Source of the DNA: Triatoma infestans
Taxonomy: Eukaryota; Arthropoda; Insecta; Hemiptera; Reduviidae
NCBI GenBank assembly: GCA_011037195.1
Contig: JAAEAF010003535.1
Coordinates: forward strand, 1 to 64,000
Reading direction: 5' to 3'
DNA length: 64,000 bases
Positions 22,902 through 34,974 of the stretch are shown piece by piece; the first letter of the stretch is position 1, and each line of letters begins with the position of its first letter. The notes beneath the pieces were generated by a model, which did no database searches, had not been told where the DNA came from, and was given only the letters and a program-made list of their open reading frames with translations. The position numbers were made by a program, and so were the translations under genes.

Positions 22902-23662
22902 TACAAAGAATTTGGTCACTTTAAATAAAACAAAAACAAAAAAAACAAATTTACTCGGTCAACGATGTCTTAATATAAGGCGAAACGTTGGCCGTGTAAA
23001 TTTTGTTTTGTTGAATATGTGGATAGGTCCGCAATGCTGGATAACATCTGGTATTTTATCCGTCATAGCATGCATATTAATTTTGTTCCAGACCGGATTT
23101 TCATCCATCTTCACAGCAAATTCACCAAGTTCGTGTAGAGAGTTCACTTCCACGTAATGTTTTTGTTACAGTCACACTTGTTGGTTTGTTGGTTGTACAT
23201 TTAAGTGGAGAGGTATAAGGTTATGTTTCTATGTGTGTGCGTGTGAATGTATGTTTAATGACAAAATGGAATTATTATAAATTATGATTAGACATTAGAA
23301 AATAGTTAAAGTTAGAAATAATGTATTCTAACTTTAGTTATAAAGTATTTTTCAAAACATGCTATTTATTATACATTATTTTCTAATACCTAATCATAAT
23401 TTATAATAATTCCATTTTGTCATTAAACACACACTACACATAGTAACATAACCTGTAACCTCCCTACATATATATAACCAACAAACCAACAAGTGTGGGT
23501 ATGTGAGAAACGTTACGTTGAAGTGAACTCTCTAACGAACTTGGTTAATTTGCTCTGACGATGGATGAAAATCCGAAATCGGTCAGGAATAAAATGAATA
23601 TGCATGCTACGACGGATAAAATACCAGATTTTGTTTTATTTAAACTGACCAAATTCCTTAAG
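22902..23662. mobile_element. Foldback element FB1, about 760 bp
   Basis: The two halves are inverted copies about a centre near 23338. AAATGGAATTATTATAAATT at about 23264 recurs inverted near 23400, and the outer ends AAGAATTTGGTCACTTTAAA and its inverse at about 23640-23662 also pair. The left arm has a segment the right lacks (about 22950-22985). Each arm carries a GATGGATGAAAATCC block. In the right arm (23555-23584) this is preceded by CTGACGA and followed by GAAATCGGTC; in the left arm the GAAAC portion is deleted. There is no coding capacity. Confidence 0.8.
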
Positions 23663-23689
23663 AATCTACACACCTATTATATATGTATT

Positions 23690-23950
23690 GAGTGTGTGTT
23701 TTGTGTGTGTGCGTGTGTTTGTAAACATAGTATTCAAAAACGAAAAGTCGTAAGAAGCCCAAACTGGATTATTCCGTCTAAGTGCTACCATCGTATCTGA
23801 CACGAATGTTTCGGAAAACCTATCAACCAGAAGTGCTACTTTACTGAATGATTTTTTTTCAATTTTCCAGACTTTCTCAAAAACGGCTCTTACTTATTAC
23901 TTTAATTTGAACCATTTTTTCAGCAAAATTGGTTTTTAATATTATATTTA
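23690..23950 (-). repeat. H repeat copy f, partial
   Basis: A TGTGTG microsatellite is followed by the family block ATTCAAAAACGAAAAGTCGT, ATCTGACACGAATGTTTCGG and CAGAAGTGCTACTTTACTGA. It is truncated on both sides and lies directly right of FB1, about 300 bp upstream of the SOWAH start codon. Confidence 0.7.
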
Positions 23951-24250
23951 TGAAGTATAAAACTATAGTTTTGTTTGAAAAACTGAAGTGATTGTGGCGA
24001 GCTAAAACGTACGGCTATAATAATTACTTTACATCACCTAGTGGCAGTCAAGGAAACTAAACATTTATGCCGACTTTTAAGAAAACTTATCACTAGATTT
24101 GTAACAATTGTAGTAAAATAAAGCCCTCAAGAGTGTTTTTATTGTTGTAGATTAATAAAGAATTTAAGTTGATTGTGAGAAATCGAATTAATATCAAAAG
24201 TCAGTACAAATCGATTCTTTCTTGTTTATGGTGGTTCGTTTGATGGTACA

Positions 24251-24377
24251 ATGTCTGACCCAGTCGGTATTAGTTTGGAGAAAATACGTGATTTTATGTT
24301 ATCAAAAGGTGGGAAAGTGACAAATCATGAATTAGTGAAACATTTTAAGGATGCACTTACTAACGAAAACACAAGAG
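24251..24377 (+). CDS. sowah: SOWAH (sosondowah) family protein, first coding exon
   Basis: Forty-two codons start at ATG 24251, with residues such as LEKIRDFMLSKGGKVTNHEL and VKHFKDAL. This is the N-terminal SOWAH domain, a small winged-helix-like fold that precedes ankyrin repeats in the sosondowah family. The exon ends at a GTGAGC donor (24378) after one base of codon 43 (phase 1), matching the next exon. An upstream ATG at 24243 is out of frame. A TCAGTA at 24201 could be an initiator, but this is weak. Function is poorly defined in insects; the ankyrin part suggests protein binding. The identification rests on pattern recognition and on the two exons fitting together. Confidence 0.75.
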
Positions 24378-25400
24378 GTGAGCAATATTTATTAACTTCA
24401 TAAAATGTAAAGTTGTGTACAGGCACTAAAGGTTATCTTCACTTTACAAAGCATTCTCTTTATTTTTCATTGCCATTAAATATCCTCCTTTATTCATTTT
24501 ATTTTAAAATAAGTCCTTTTAGTCATATATTTAATTGATGGTAGTTCCCATTAATATAAGCTAAGAGAATTTGAAAATTATTGTGTTAGTTAAACATAAC
24601 CTTCTTCTCTGTTTATATTGAAATTGAATTCACTTTATTTTATGTTGCACTTATTGAAATGCTTATAAAATACAAATATAGTTTGTTTGATTCCTTTTTT
24701 TCAAATTTAAATTTCATTATTATCAAAATTAACTTATTTGTACTTATAAGATTTGGTTGAGGGAAGTTAACCATTTATGTTTTCTTGTAATAGTTTTCCT
24801 TTCTTAAATGTATTATTTCTTAATTACTTTTGAGTACCAACTGCTAGACGCCCCATCTTTTTATAAATAAATGTTTTGCAACTTTTGTTGTGTTAATCTT
24901 TTCAAACTGTTTAATTGTAATTGTTTTGCATGGCAATTTGTTTAGATGTGCTTTAGTTATAGTGACCAAGAAATAGTATTTGAAATTACTAAGGCTTTAT
25001 AATTACTTTCAAAATGTGGGAGTTGCTATCCATTTTTTTTCTGATTTGTGAACGTTTATAAATTAGTATTTAATTTAGGTTTTCTTTTATAACCTCTAAA
25101 GAACTGACCAAAACTATTCTAACATAATTTTTAGACTTATTCTTTAGGGATTCTTTTACATTTATTATTAATGCAGTTCTAAGTTGTATCTTCAGTTATG
25201 TGCAATCAAACATATTTGCTATACACATCTTGTTCTTATGTCTTGATCTTCACTTGTTTTTAGATTTCTGTTTTTTATGTTCAGTGATACTTGTTTTTGT
25301 TGTGTATGTTTTGAATGACAATAGTCCCACTTACCTTATTACAATTTTGATGGCTTGAGTTTTATTATTATTATTATTAATAAATTAAATTTTGTTCTAG
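24378..25400 (+). other. SOWAH intron 1
   Basis: It has GTGAGC at the donor and a pyrimidine-rich TTTTGTTCTAG acceptor. It is T-rich, with a short (ATT)n run near 25362-25380, and holds no recognised transposon. Confidence 0.7.
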
Positions 25401-25465
25401 ATGAGGCCAGAATATTGTTTAAAGAACTTATTAATACCGTGGCAACCATCACAAAAGATGCTGAT
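25401..25465 (+). CDS. sowah: SOWAH (sosondowah) family protein, second coding exon
   Basis: The exon follows a TTTTGTTCTAG acceptor, completes the split codon and reads DEARILFKELINTVATITKD and further. This matches the second half of the SOWAH domain, which in relatives reads like ..ARxxFKxLVNxVATVK... It ends in phase 0 at a GTAAGT donor at 25466. The next exon, expected to begin with a G/E-K-[YF]-[LI]-V-L-K-like stretch and lead to ankyrin repeats, was not found in the remaining window. Later exons are either beyond 64000 or too short for me to see. Confidence 0.75.
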
Positions 25466-27587
25466 GTAAGTTTATATGAATATACCACACATAATAAAAT
25501 GTAATTGTAGTTCAATACTTGATATCTTCTTCAATATATCTATCTTTTGTTATGTCATATCTAATCGGTGTACTGCTATGAGATAACAAGTAGGTATTAG
25601 TATTTCCCAATAATGGGCACCAACAATTCCAAATCGTCTGATGATGTGAGTAAATTATAAGTCAATTTATTGATATTTAAATTTTCATAAACTTCTATGA
25701 ACTTGAATGCAGAGTTAGTGTTGACTCAAAAATAATGGCATTAACTATATTAGTAAATTGTTTTTCTTTTAAGAAATATGAATACATAGTTTGTTTCAAA
25801 AGAATTTTCTTGGTTTCTTTATAATTGTGAATTGATTTCACATTAATATTTTTTGTTTAAGTTGATCAGTTTTTGAGGCATGATTTGTTTCATTATCTTT
25901 TGTAATACCCTTTTTTGTGAGTGTTTTATTTTTTGTTTTTCTCTTAGCCTAGTTCATTTTTTTTTTTATAAATTAGTTTATGCTTATTTTCCAAATTTTA
26001 AGGTTATTTGCCAGGGTTTTTGGTTTTTATTTAAAATTAAGAGGCAAAATAATTAGTGAATTTTTTTTTTACCAGTTGCATAAACGAAAATATTAATTTA
26101 TTCTTTATTTCTTTGTTTTTACATTAACCATTTTGTATTAAAGACCGGAAAATCCGACTTATTGACATTAAAGACTTAGCCTCTGTAGTTTCCAGTGTTC
26201 TGGTTGATGGAAGAGAAAAATACACCTCTTTATTTTAATAATGGTTCATGCTTTTGCATAGTAGCTCTGGAGCACTTTTTGCACTTCATTTTTCTTCTTT
26301 CCATCCTGGAAATTGGGGGCTCTTGAGCGCTGCAGCCTTCTTAGCTGTCACCATATCTTTTAGATTTTTATTTTCTGTTCTTTTTCTCTTTTCTGAAATA
26401 TCTTGTTAATGTACCTCCTTTTGTTTAGATTGTAATGAACCTATGTAGAACAACAGTGTTATCTATTTAGTACAATATATTTGTGTGTTTAATGCCGCCA
26501 ATTCTTGAGCTACATGTTCTTCTAGTTTTCATTCTATATTTTTAATTTATTCCTTTTAATGAGGGTGAAAACGCTAGTTTTCATTATGGCTAGCATATTT
26601 GTAACTCTCCAAGGAAGTCATAGAAGTACGGACAGTTAGCTTAACATTTTTTCGCGATTCTTGTAGGATTTGCAGCAAGGAAAAGCGTAAGATTTTGTGT
26701 AAGTTTTAGTTAAAACAGCTCGCTTTATTTTGTGTAGAATTAACTAACTGCCTTTCTTCCTTCATTACTAAAAAGGCTTGTTGGGGTTTTGAAAATGTAT
26801 AACAGCATAATATCCTTCACCTTTCTCATTGTTGAATTCATACATCTCTTGCGTAGTATCAAAACGTCACTACAATCACCTCAGGAACGCTTTTGAAATC
26901 ATTTCTGCCACTATGGGAATATATTTCCCAGATTACATAAATACCAGCCATAAATAGAAAATGCGATTGGCTAGTATCAATACTCTAAGTTGCATCGTAA
27001 ATATTGTTGAAAATGTTCTCCCAATCCTTATTGATTTTATTTTGTACAAATCAGTTGGAGACTCCTAATAGCGCAGTTACCGCTGCTGGAATTATTTGTA
27101 ATAGGTATACAGTCATTCTGAAATATAAAAATTGCCTTAAGACAAAATACCCAGTTATTGCGGTCTATTTTTTTTTTTTGCCAGAATCCATGTGAGAGAC
27201 TATAAGCCTTGAAATGGAATGTGAATTGTTAAAGCTCGTTTACCTCTTTAAATTATTCGCATAATGAATAATAGCCTAGTTGTTTAAATGCAGCTTATGG
27301 ACTTGTGGCTTTAAGCACACAAATAGCATGATTATCCAACCCATAATGCTCTAACCTACATCATTTTATTTCAGCAATATTTTCTTGTGTCGTTGGCTTT
27401 GTGATCTCCACATACTCTAACGTGTGTGTGTGTGTGTGTGTGTGTATTTTCCTTCCTACTTATGACCTACTCATTGAAAAAACTGGTACACAGTCTGCCA
27501 GATTACACTGTTTCCTAAACTTAGCAGATATGGAGGAAGTTTATTCTGCTCTTCCAGGGAGCAGTTTTAGTCTGTTTTATCGTATTT
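25466..27587 (+). other. Presumed SOWAH intron 2 sequence, no repeat recognised
   Basis: About 2.1 kb of T-rich, apparently unique DNA follows the second donor. No exon consistent with the SOWAH/ankyrin continuation was recognised. A (GT)n tract sits at 27421-27446. Confidence 0.5.
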
Positions 27588-29650
27588 ACTTTTACTTCCT
27601 CCTGCTAAGAGGAAGTATTGAGATCGTAACTAAATTTAGAAATTGAGTTTTCACCGGAAATACATGTTTTGAGGTCCTCTGAGGACGAAAAAAAAGTTTA
27701 GCGAATTATTTGTAAGTATGTGTGTCTGTAGATATGTAAAATATTTCAAAAGCAAAATATCACAGGAAGCTCAAACTTGAGATTCAATTTAGGCATCAAT
27801 GCCGCATGTGACAAGATCTGGTGTGAAACACTCACACAACTTTCTCTTACACCAGTTTTCAAAATTGTAATTAACAAACGTTATAATTGGTATACCAAAT
27901 TTAACGAAATTTGTCGGTGTTTTTATGGAGAAAATCACAAAAACCATTCAGTAAAAACGCGCTTCCGGTTTACTAATTTTCTTAAAATTCGGAATTTTGC
28001 CAATCATTTATTTCTAATTAATTTCGTCCAGATGGTAGAATTGTATAATCAACTAAGATAGCACTTTTAGAGGCAAACAAAACCCGACCCCTTCCCCCAA
28101 AACCCGCATAATGTTTCAAATAAAAGTTGTAGCTCTTTAAATGTGTAGTTCACATACTTAATTTTAAGAAAATCGTTGGAGCCTTTTCTAGAAAAATAGC
28201 AGAACATTGAAAAATACTTTTCAGTAAAAATGCACTTCCGGTCATCTACTTTTCTTTAAACTCGGAATTTCAAAAACATATTTAATTATAATTAATATTA
28301 TTTAGATGATAGAATTGTGTAATAAACTGAAATAGCACTTTAGAGGACAATCTAACCCCACCACTCCCCGAAAATGCCCTTAATCATTTTTCCGGAGAAA
28401 TATTTCAAATAAAAATTGTCGCTCTTTGTATATGTAGTTGATATGCAAAGTTTAAGGAAAATCTTTGCAGCCATTTTTGAGAAAATTGCAAAAATGTGAA
28501 AAAAAAAAAAAAAATTCAGTAAAGTGGTTGAGGAATTTTGACAGATAATGTATTTCAGATCCCATGGTGATATCTAAGCGGAATATGAAGTTTGAACTTT
28601 CTGCGATTTTTCGTTGTTGAGCTATGCTGTTCACATACAGACACACACACAAACCATTTGCTAAAAACCGCTTTTTTGGACTCAGGGGACCTCAAAACGG
28701 ATATTTCTGGTGAAAAATTCGATATGGAAAATTTGACACGATTACAATACTTCCTCTTACTAGTTGTGAGAGAAAGTAACAAGGTTTTAGGCAACTTCCA
28801 TCGACTGAAAGTTCGACTTTATTGAATGTTTGTGTTTTTTTTTATTCGATTTTTTGCAGTTTTTTTCAAAAACTACTCGCAACAGTATTTAATCAAATAA
28901 ATCAAATAAATTTGACATTTATAGTTTTTTTATTTTATTTTTTGTTTTCCAAGCTATTTCAGTTTCTTTTTCATCTACAAATAGAAAATAAATGTTACCT
29001 ATATTAACTTTTAATGAAAGTACAATAATTTTTCATGAACTTTAAAATAACAGTTAGGTATTTATCTTGTATGCAAATGGTCCAGTAATGGCTTTTAATA
29101 ATTTTTATATGATCCTTGAGCTTGTTTCATGTTTCCCACTTTTTAAAAAATCAGATTCAAATGAAGATTCGTATACAACAAATACAATGTTCTTATTATT
29201 AATTTTATATATTATAAATATTTTTGTGGATAAAATTTGTTGTTAATATACCGCTAAATATTGAAATATACCTTTCCATAAATGAACGGGTGTAAAAGAA
29301 ACCTTTTTTTTGCCGTTTGTTGCTATTATCATTATAATTTTTGATGAGCGGTCCGCCGCTAAATCCCTACAGTAAAGTATACTTGAGTACAATATTATGT
29401 TCTGTTACATATGTAATATCAAGTTATATTAAATGTTTAGCTAGAATTGTATATTTGAAGAACCGCCCCAGGTGTGACTGTATAGAAAAGATTTTTAATT
29501 TTTTGGAATTTTTTCTAAAACGGCTCCAACGAATTTCTTGAAACTTGGCATGCTAGTTGCATAGTTACGTAAATGTATCATATTCATTTGATATATTTTT
29601 CAGGAAAAGTTGATTTCAAGGGTTTTTTTTGGAATCTGTGACAAATTTCA
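27588..29650 (-). repeat. H repeat copy g, interrupted by another H repeat
   Basis: The left part (27588-27811) has the hairpin end (CTAAGAGGAAGTATTGAG) and the block TCAAACTTGAGATTCAATTT. The family sequence resumes at 28784 (TTTTAGGCAACTTCC) and continues with CTCAAAAACGG-like units to about 29650. The interruption is a plus-strand copy of the same family. Confidence 0.75.
27816..28779 (+). repeat. H repeat copy h, near full length, inserted in copy g
   Basis: It begins ATCTGGTGTGAAACACTCAC, contains ACTTTCTCTTACACC at the left and GTGAGAGAAAGT at the right, and two CTTCCGGT units between. CAAG stands on both sides (27812-27815 and 28780-28783), which could be a 4-bp target duplication. 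Confidence 0.8.
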
Positions 29651-30242
29651 AATGTTAAATGGTTATTGTTCGATGTTATTGGTGCTTTCTTATGGATTTC
29701 AGTGGTAATCAAGGCAACTATTATCTGCCTTGGGTACAATGTACACCATCAAGTCTGCATTTATGTTAGGGGCAAGATTAAAATATCCAAGGCAGAAGCA
29801 ATATTTGTTATTTTTGTAATTGTATTTGTTGCGGTAAGAGAAAACCATATGAGTCATGCGAAAGGTATGTTTTCTTTACAGACGGAGATAAAGCAATTGA
29901 TGACATGAGATATGACTAATATCTTTTCCTTACATTAAGAGCGGAACTATTGAATATTATATTCTCCAACACTCAGACATTTCACAATGCTTTAATCACA
30001 TTGCATTTAAAATTCTTAACAGCACATTTAAAGGAGAATGAGGAAAGATTCGTTGTATATTCCTGTTCAGGTAAAATGCCCCCCCCCCCTCTTTGATACA
30101 TTATTTAATTCTCACACCTGGAGTGATTTATTTGATCGGTTATTAGAGCGAGATCTGTTAGATAAATGAGTTCGTTGACAAACCAGGGAGCCACCAGTGC
30201 TTTATGGAAGTACTTTAGCCAGCTCGTATCAAGTAGACTTCG
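29651..30242. other. No gene recognised
   Basis: The T/A-rich frames at 29666-29908 overlap H-repeat-like and unassigned DNA and show no protein motif. A short C-homopolymer lies near 30080. Confidence 0.5.
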
Positions 30243-30945
30243 AATGTCGGATATAATGCTGACCGGTTTCGGATTTTCATCCATTGTGTCAGAGCAAAAT
30301 TCACCAAGTTCGTGTAGAGAGTTCACTTCAACGTAATGTTTCTATTACTTGTTACTCACACTTGTTGGGATTGTATATACATTTCTAAGCACTGAAAATG
30401 TACCACAGTATCACATTTACCACTACAATAAATAGTACTTTCTAACATATCTGGCTTTTTACAGACCACACATTTAAAATCGCCATCTTGAGTCGCCATT
30501 TTTTTTTTTTTTATTATACATTAGAAAATAATGTATAATTAATAGCATGTTTTGAAGAATACTTTATAACTAAAGTTAGAGTACACTATTTCTAAATTTA
30601 ACTATTTTATTCTAACACTAAAGTTAGAATAAAATACACTATTTTCTAATGTCTAATCATAATTTATAATAATTCCATTTTGTCATTAAACACAAACACA
30701 CACATCTAACATAACCTCATAACCTCCCCCAATATATGTACACAACCAACAAACCAGCATGTGTAAGTGTAAGAGAAATATTACGTTGAAGTGAACTCTC
30801 TACAAGAACTTGGTGAATTTGCTCTGACGATGGATGAAAATCCGAAACCGGTCTGTAAGAAAATAAATATGCCTGCTACGACGGATAAAATACCAGATGT
30901 TATCCAGCATTGCGGATCCGTCCACATATTTTACTATATGTATTT
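30243..30945. mobile_element. Foldback element FB2
   Basis: This is a second copy of FB1. The left arm is inverted (TGACCGGTTTCGGATTTTCA at about 30260, GAGAGTTCACTTCAACGTAA at about 30320). The right arm is direct (GTTGAAGTGAACTCTCTACA at about 30784). CTGACGATGGATGAAAATCC at 30824-30843 is followed directly by GAAACCGGTC, ending at 30853. The centre contains TAACTTTAG/CTAAAGTTA inverted repeats and AT-rich DNA. The outer left edge is less conserved than in FB1. Confidence 0.75.
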
Positions 30946-31064
30946 TGCTCCAATAATTTTTATGAATGTGTTCCAAACTATTGCGTAGTTCATGCCATTT
31001 ACTTGTTGATTTATGGAATAGAATAGTGAAAGAGGAGTGATCCAAAAACGGGCCACAATCACCG

Positions 31065-31277
31065 TGAACCAAATGGATCTATTGTGAAGTCCCCAGGGTA
31101 ACCTAAGTTAACCGCTCGCTCAATGCATATACGCAAGTCTGTTCCCACAAGCAGGCCCCAAATCCGCCTTAAAGGAACCTCCGTAAAGCTTGTAGCCGCG
31201 GGCGATTCTTCGTCCAGTTGGAGGGATCTTGCCCTAGCCAGGCCCTGGCAGAGAAGCGGTGTCTTTTCTTCAGTCAA
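31065..31277 (-). mobile_element. Non-LTR ORF2 C-terminal tail, fragment
   Basis: A GC-rich minus-strand frame with ARSLQLDEESPAATSFTEVP and LRRIWGLLVGTDL resembles the extreme C-terminus of I/R1-like ORF2 proteins. The similar frame at 61300-61482 is probably a distant relative. No catalytic domain is present. Confidence 0.55.
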
Positions 31278-31435
31278 GTAAAATCAACAATAACCACTGT
31301 TGGCAAATTCTTGTTGGTACATATAGAGTAAGTACAAAAGTTGAAGTAAATAAGGACTTTTAACTGAATTTGAATATGTATTGTAGATAATTTTGTACAA
31401 TCGTGCATTTATTTTAGAGTAAATTTCTTAAATTT

Positions 31436-31618
31436 AAGGCGCGTCAACATCTACGGTCATTGACGCCCGGAGCCTTCTCTCGTTACAGACAATACTGTCC
31501 ATCACAGGACAGTGAGCTGTGGAGGCTCCTAGGAAGAAAAAAAATCTAAGGGCAACACATTGGACTCGACCCTGGGTCCTCCGCATGGGAGTCCAGTGCG
31601 CTAACCACTGAGCTTATT
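31436..31618 (-). mobile_element. tRNA-derived SINE, best preserved copy
   Basis: On the minus strand the head is AAGCTCAGTGGTTAGCGCAC (A box) with AGGGTCGAGTCC (B-box-like) about 35 bp later. The body contains AGCTCACTGTCCTGTGATGG and ends GAGAAGGCTCCGGGCGTC. The tRNA-like portion looks good enough to have been transcribed by RNA polymerase III. It sits between two non-LTR fragments. Confidence 0.8.
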
Positions 31619-31639
31619 ATTGTAGTTCGGGTGCCTAAT

Positions 31640-32060
31640 GGCGCGGGACCTAAGCCTATGTGGCCTTTATCCCCCCGATACCCCCCTATCCCCTTAATAA
31701 ATCTCCCCCGATAGCTTACCGGTTAATCTCAGCATCCCAGATATCCCGGACTCCAGCTTCGCTCAGCCCCAATCCTGCGAGTGAGGCCCTCCCCAAACAC
31801 AAACTCTAGTGCCCGCGAAACGGGGACACTGACAAAGGTAGTGGTACACTTTTTCCCTGACTCCTCGTCACTGTTCTGACAAATGGGACTAGACGTCCTC
31901 CCTCTATTAAACAAGTGCTGGACACCCAAGTGTGTCCGTCACTATCCCTCTCAGGGTCCTCAGACCCGTCCTATCTAAGGGACATGAGATCCTCCGAAGT
32001 TCCTGCCCTACTTGCTTTATAAATCTTTTTTGGCTAGAGCACCCCGGCGTGTCCCCCCAC
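31640..32060 (-). mobile_element. Non-LTR retrotransposon 3' fragment
   Basis: On the minus strand, broken frames include a CPxF-like segment around VSVPVSRALEFVFGEGLTRR and a 3' UTR with ATATGGGGGG-type sequence. The same order appears on the plus strand at 49470-49975, which ends in ATAATAATAATAA, so both belong to one family. It is an ORF2 C-terminus without the RT. Confidence 0.65.
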
Positions 32061-33309
32061 GTCACCCACTGGTAAATTTCTTATTATTTCATTTCTAATA
32101 ATAGGTTTGTTTACAAAATAAACTTAAATAAGACAAAACACCTGTGTGGAAAGAGGGCCTTCATTAAACCCAAATTAATGTAGCATGTTTATCATAAAAA
32201 TTCAAAATTATATCTAGTATTCAAATTAGCGAAACAAATATACTGTATTGCATACATTTGAAATAAAAAACTTTGTTCCAGGATCCGCTATCTCGGAGCA
32301 CTTAAAAACTTAAACTTTGATGACATATTCGAAAGTTACAGACATAATTAGCAGGGGGGGGGCAAAAAAAGTAAAATTACTTTTTATCTACAAGTCAGGG
32401 GATAATTTTTATCATTTCTTTTACTAACACAACAAATTAATATAAGGATGGATTGTGTTAGTGTAACAGATGTTGTTACTTCAGCAAGATTATTGATGAC
32501 TAATATATATATATGTATGTATATAAGTAGTATATTAGTAGTACTTATTTGCTATATATATATATAGTCATACTATATTAGTAGTCACAGTAGTATTTAT
32601 ATATACATTGAAAAACTTTTAGCACGAAACTAATGGGACCGAAATATGTGTTAAAAGCATTTCTTCTTAAACGATAAAATAGCGGTTTGTTTTCGTCCCG
32701 ATTTCTCTAAACATTGTGCATGTAAAAAAATAAGTTTATGTATTAAAATTACAAAAAACATAAAGTTCACAGAATTCGATAACTAACTGAAATGTTTTGA
32801 CAATAGCGGTGCCTATACCTACCCAAAGACAAGCGGAAATCTAGCAACCGTGGCACTCACTCATTCTTTATTTGTTCCGTCTAACGAAACAAAATAAGCC
32901 AAAAAAATCTGCGTGACGATGTGACTACAGAAAACAATCGCATATTTTGTTCGTCCAAGAAGCGAAATTTTTTCGTGTTAAGCGATATTTGTTTCATGTT
33001 AAAAGAAAAAAAAAAAATGTATTACATAGTGTTTTGTCGAGACTGCAGTATAATTTCGTGTTAACCGATTTTTTATGTTAAGCTTTGACTGTATATATAT
33101 TAGTATATCACTTGTGTGTTTTGTAACTAATGTACTAATGTATATACTTTTTTCCTTCGCTTATCCGCTGGCCGAGAGAGCTTCTTGGCAGTCCAAAGAA
33201 ACTTTGAACTTCAAATTGTTAATTTTGCACTGTATTATTGATAAATAAGTATGAGGAATAAAATACTTTATTAAGTATTTTTGACCTAATAGAGACATAA
33301 AAAAAAAAA
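32061..33309. other. No gene recognised
   Basis: AT-rich DNA with TA microsatellites around 32500-32575 and a stretch of G at 32352-32360. The short frames near 33161-33400 overlap the adjacent H repeat. Confidence 0.5.
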
Positions 33310-34096
33310 TCTGGTGTGAAACACTCACACAACTTTCTCTTATTCCAGTTCTCAAAATTGTAATTGACAAATTTTATAGTTTTTGTACCAAATTTAATCA
33401 AAATTCGTCTAAAACTGAAAATAAAACTGTTCAGTAAAAGCGCGATTCCGGTTTACTAATTTTTTTCAAACTCCGAGTTTTGGCCATCTGTTTATTTCTA
33501 ATTAATTTTGTTTGGATGATAGAATTGTGTAATCAACTATGATAGCACTACGCACTTCCGGTTATCCCATTTTTCAAACTCGGAATTTCAACAACATATT
33601 CAATCTAATTAACATTTATTAAATGACAGAATTGTCTAATAAACTGAAATAGCACTTTAGATGAAAACTAAACCCCACCCCTTCCCCCGTAACTGCCCTT
33701 AAATGAATTTTTTTCCAGAAAAAAGTTTCAAATAAAAGTTGTAGCTCTTTGTATGTGTAGTTGATGTACCATGGCTTAAAGAAAATCGTCGGCCATTTTT
33801 GAGAAAAAACGCAAAAAAGTAAAAAAAAAAAAAACTAGTAAAGTGGTACTTCCGGTTGAGGAATTTTGACAGATAACGTACTGTCAGATCCCATGGTGAT
33901 ACTTAAATGGAATATCAAGTTTCAACTTTCTACGGTTTTTTCGTTTTTGAGCTATGCTGTTCATATACACGCCATTTTGCTAAAAACCATTTTTTTGGAC
34001 TCAGGGGACCTCCAAACGGATATTTCCGGTGAAAACTCGGTATTGAAAATTTGACACGATTACAATACTTCCTCTTACTTAGGAGTAAGAGAAAGT
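33310..34096 (+). repeat. H repeat copy i
   Basis: It starts TCTGGTGTGAAACACTCACA at an A-run and ends CTTAGGAGTAAGAGAAAGT. The first unit is shortened and the CA microsatellite is nearly absent. Both terminal motifs are intact. Confidence 0.85.
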
Positions 34097-34974
34097 AAAA
34101 AAATACATTATTAGTAATTTTATTTTCAAGATTTACAGTAGCAATGTTATTTAAACAAAAAAAGGTACTAAATTTTAAGATGATCTATGATCTGCAGATC
34201 CTTTTAAAGAAAGAAAAAAGTAAAAATTATTTTACCGAAGATCGCTCACATGTTTGGAGAATTTGGTACGCATTTAGGCCATCGGCCATATTTTGCACAC
34301 AGTTGTTTATCTATTTAAAGTGAGTTGAAAAGACATATTCCAAATTCAGTGATTGCTACTCTTCTAGACATACCTATCCAATGATTTTTTTCAGGAGGTT
34401 TGCAGCCACCGCTTTGTTGAAACCTATTGTAACTTGAATTGAATATAGTATTACATGCTGCTAATTAAATTCATATTAAATCCAGCTTTAACTAATTGTT
34501 AACGAATACAATGATTATTGATTTTTCCAATAATTTTGGGTGAAATAAAGTAGTTCTTGTTCCACGATAATTATGTAAGAGTGAGCAGCCCACGAATGCT
34601 ATTTAAGCCGCGAACTAATAATCAGCAAATTATGCTATATTTCTATTTAATTGTGCGTTTTTTTGCAAACATTCATTCGACTTTTATTGATAATAATTGT
34701 TACATAAGAAATGAATATTTTTTATATACTTACATAACGATTTAATTTATACATTATTTCAAAAAAATAAATATCAAACGCTACTTTTTATTGTACCAAA
34801 AGATAAATAATATATTACAACAAATCTGATGCGTATTTCAGCAACAAAATTTTTTGATGATGTATTATCTCTGTCAACAATTTTATTATTGTTGAAATCT
34901 CTGCAACAGTCTGTTTGACATGTTAATCTTAGAATGAAATTAACATTTTTTTTTTTTTTTGCGGCTTAACTATA
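34097..34974. other. No gene recognised
   Basis: AT-rich DNA between an H repeat and mariner copy B. The 62-codon frame at 34557 has no recognisable motif. Confidence 0.5.
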
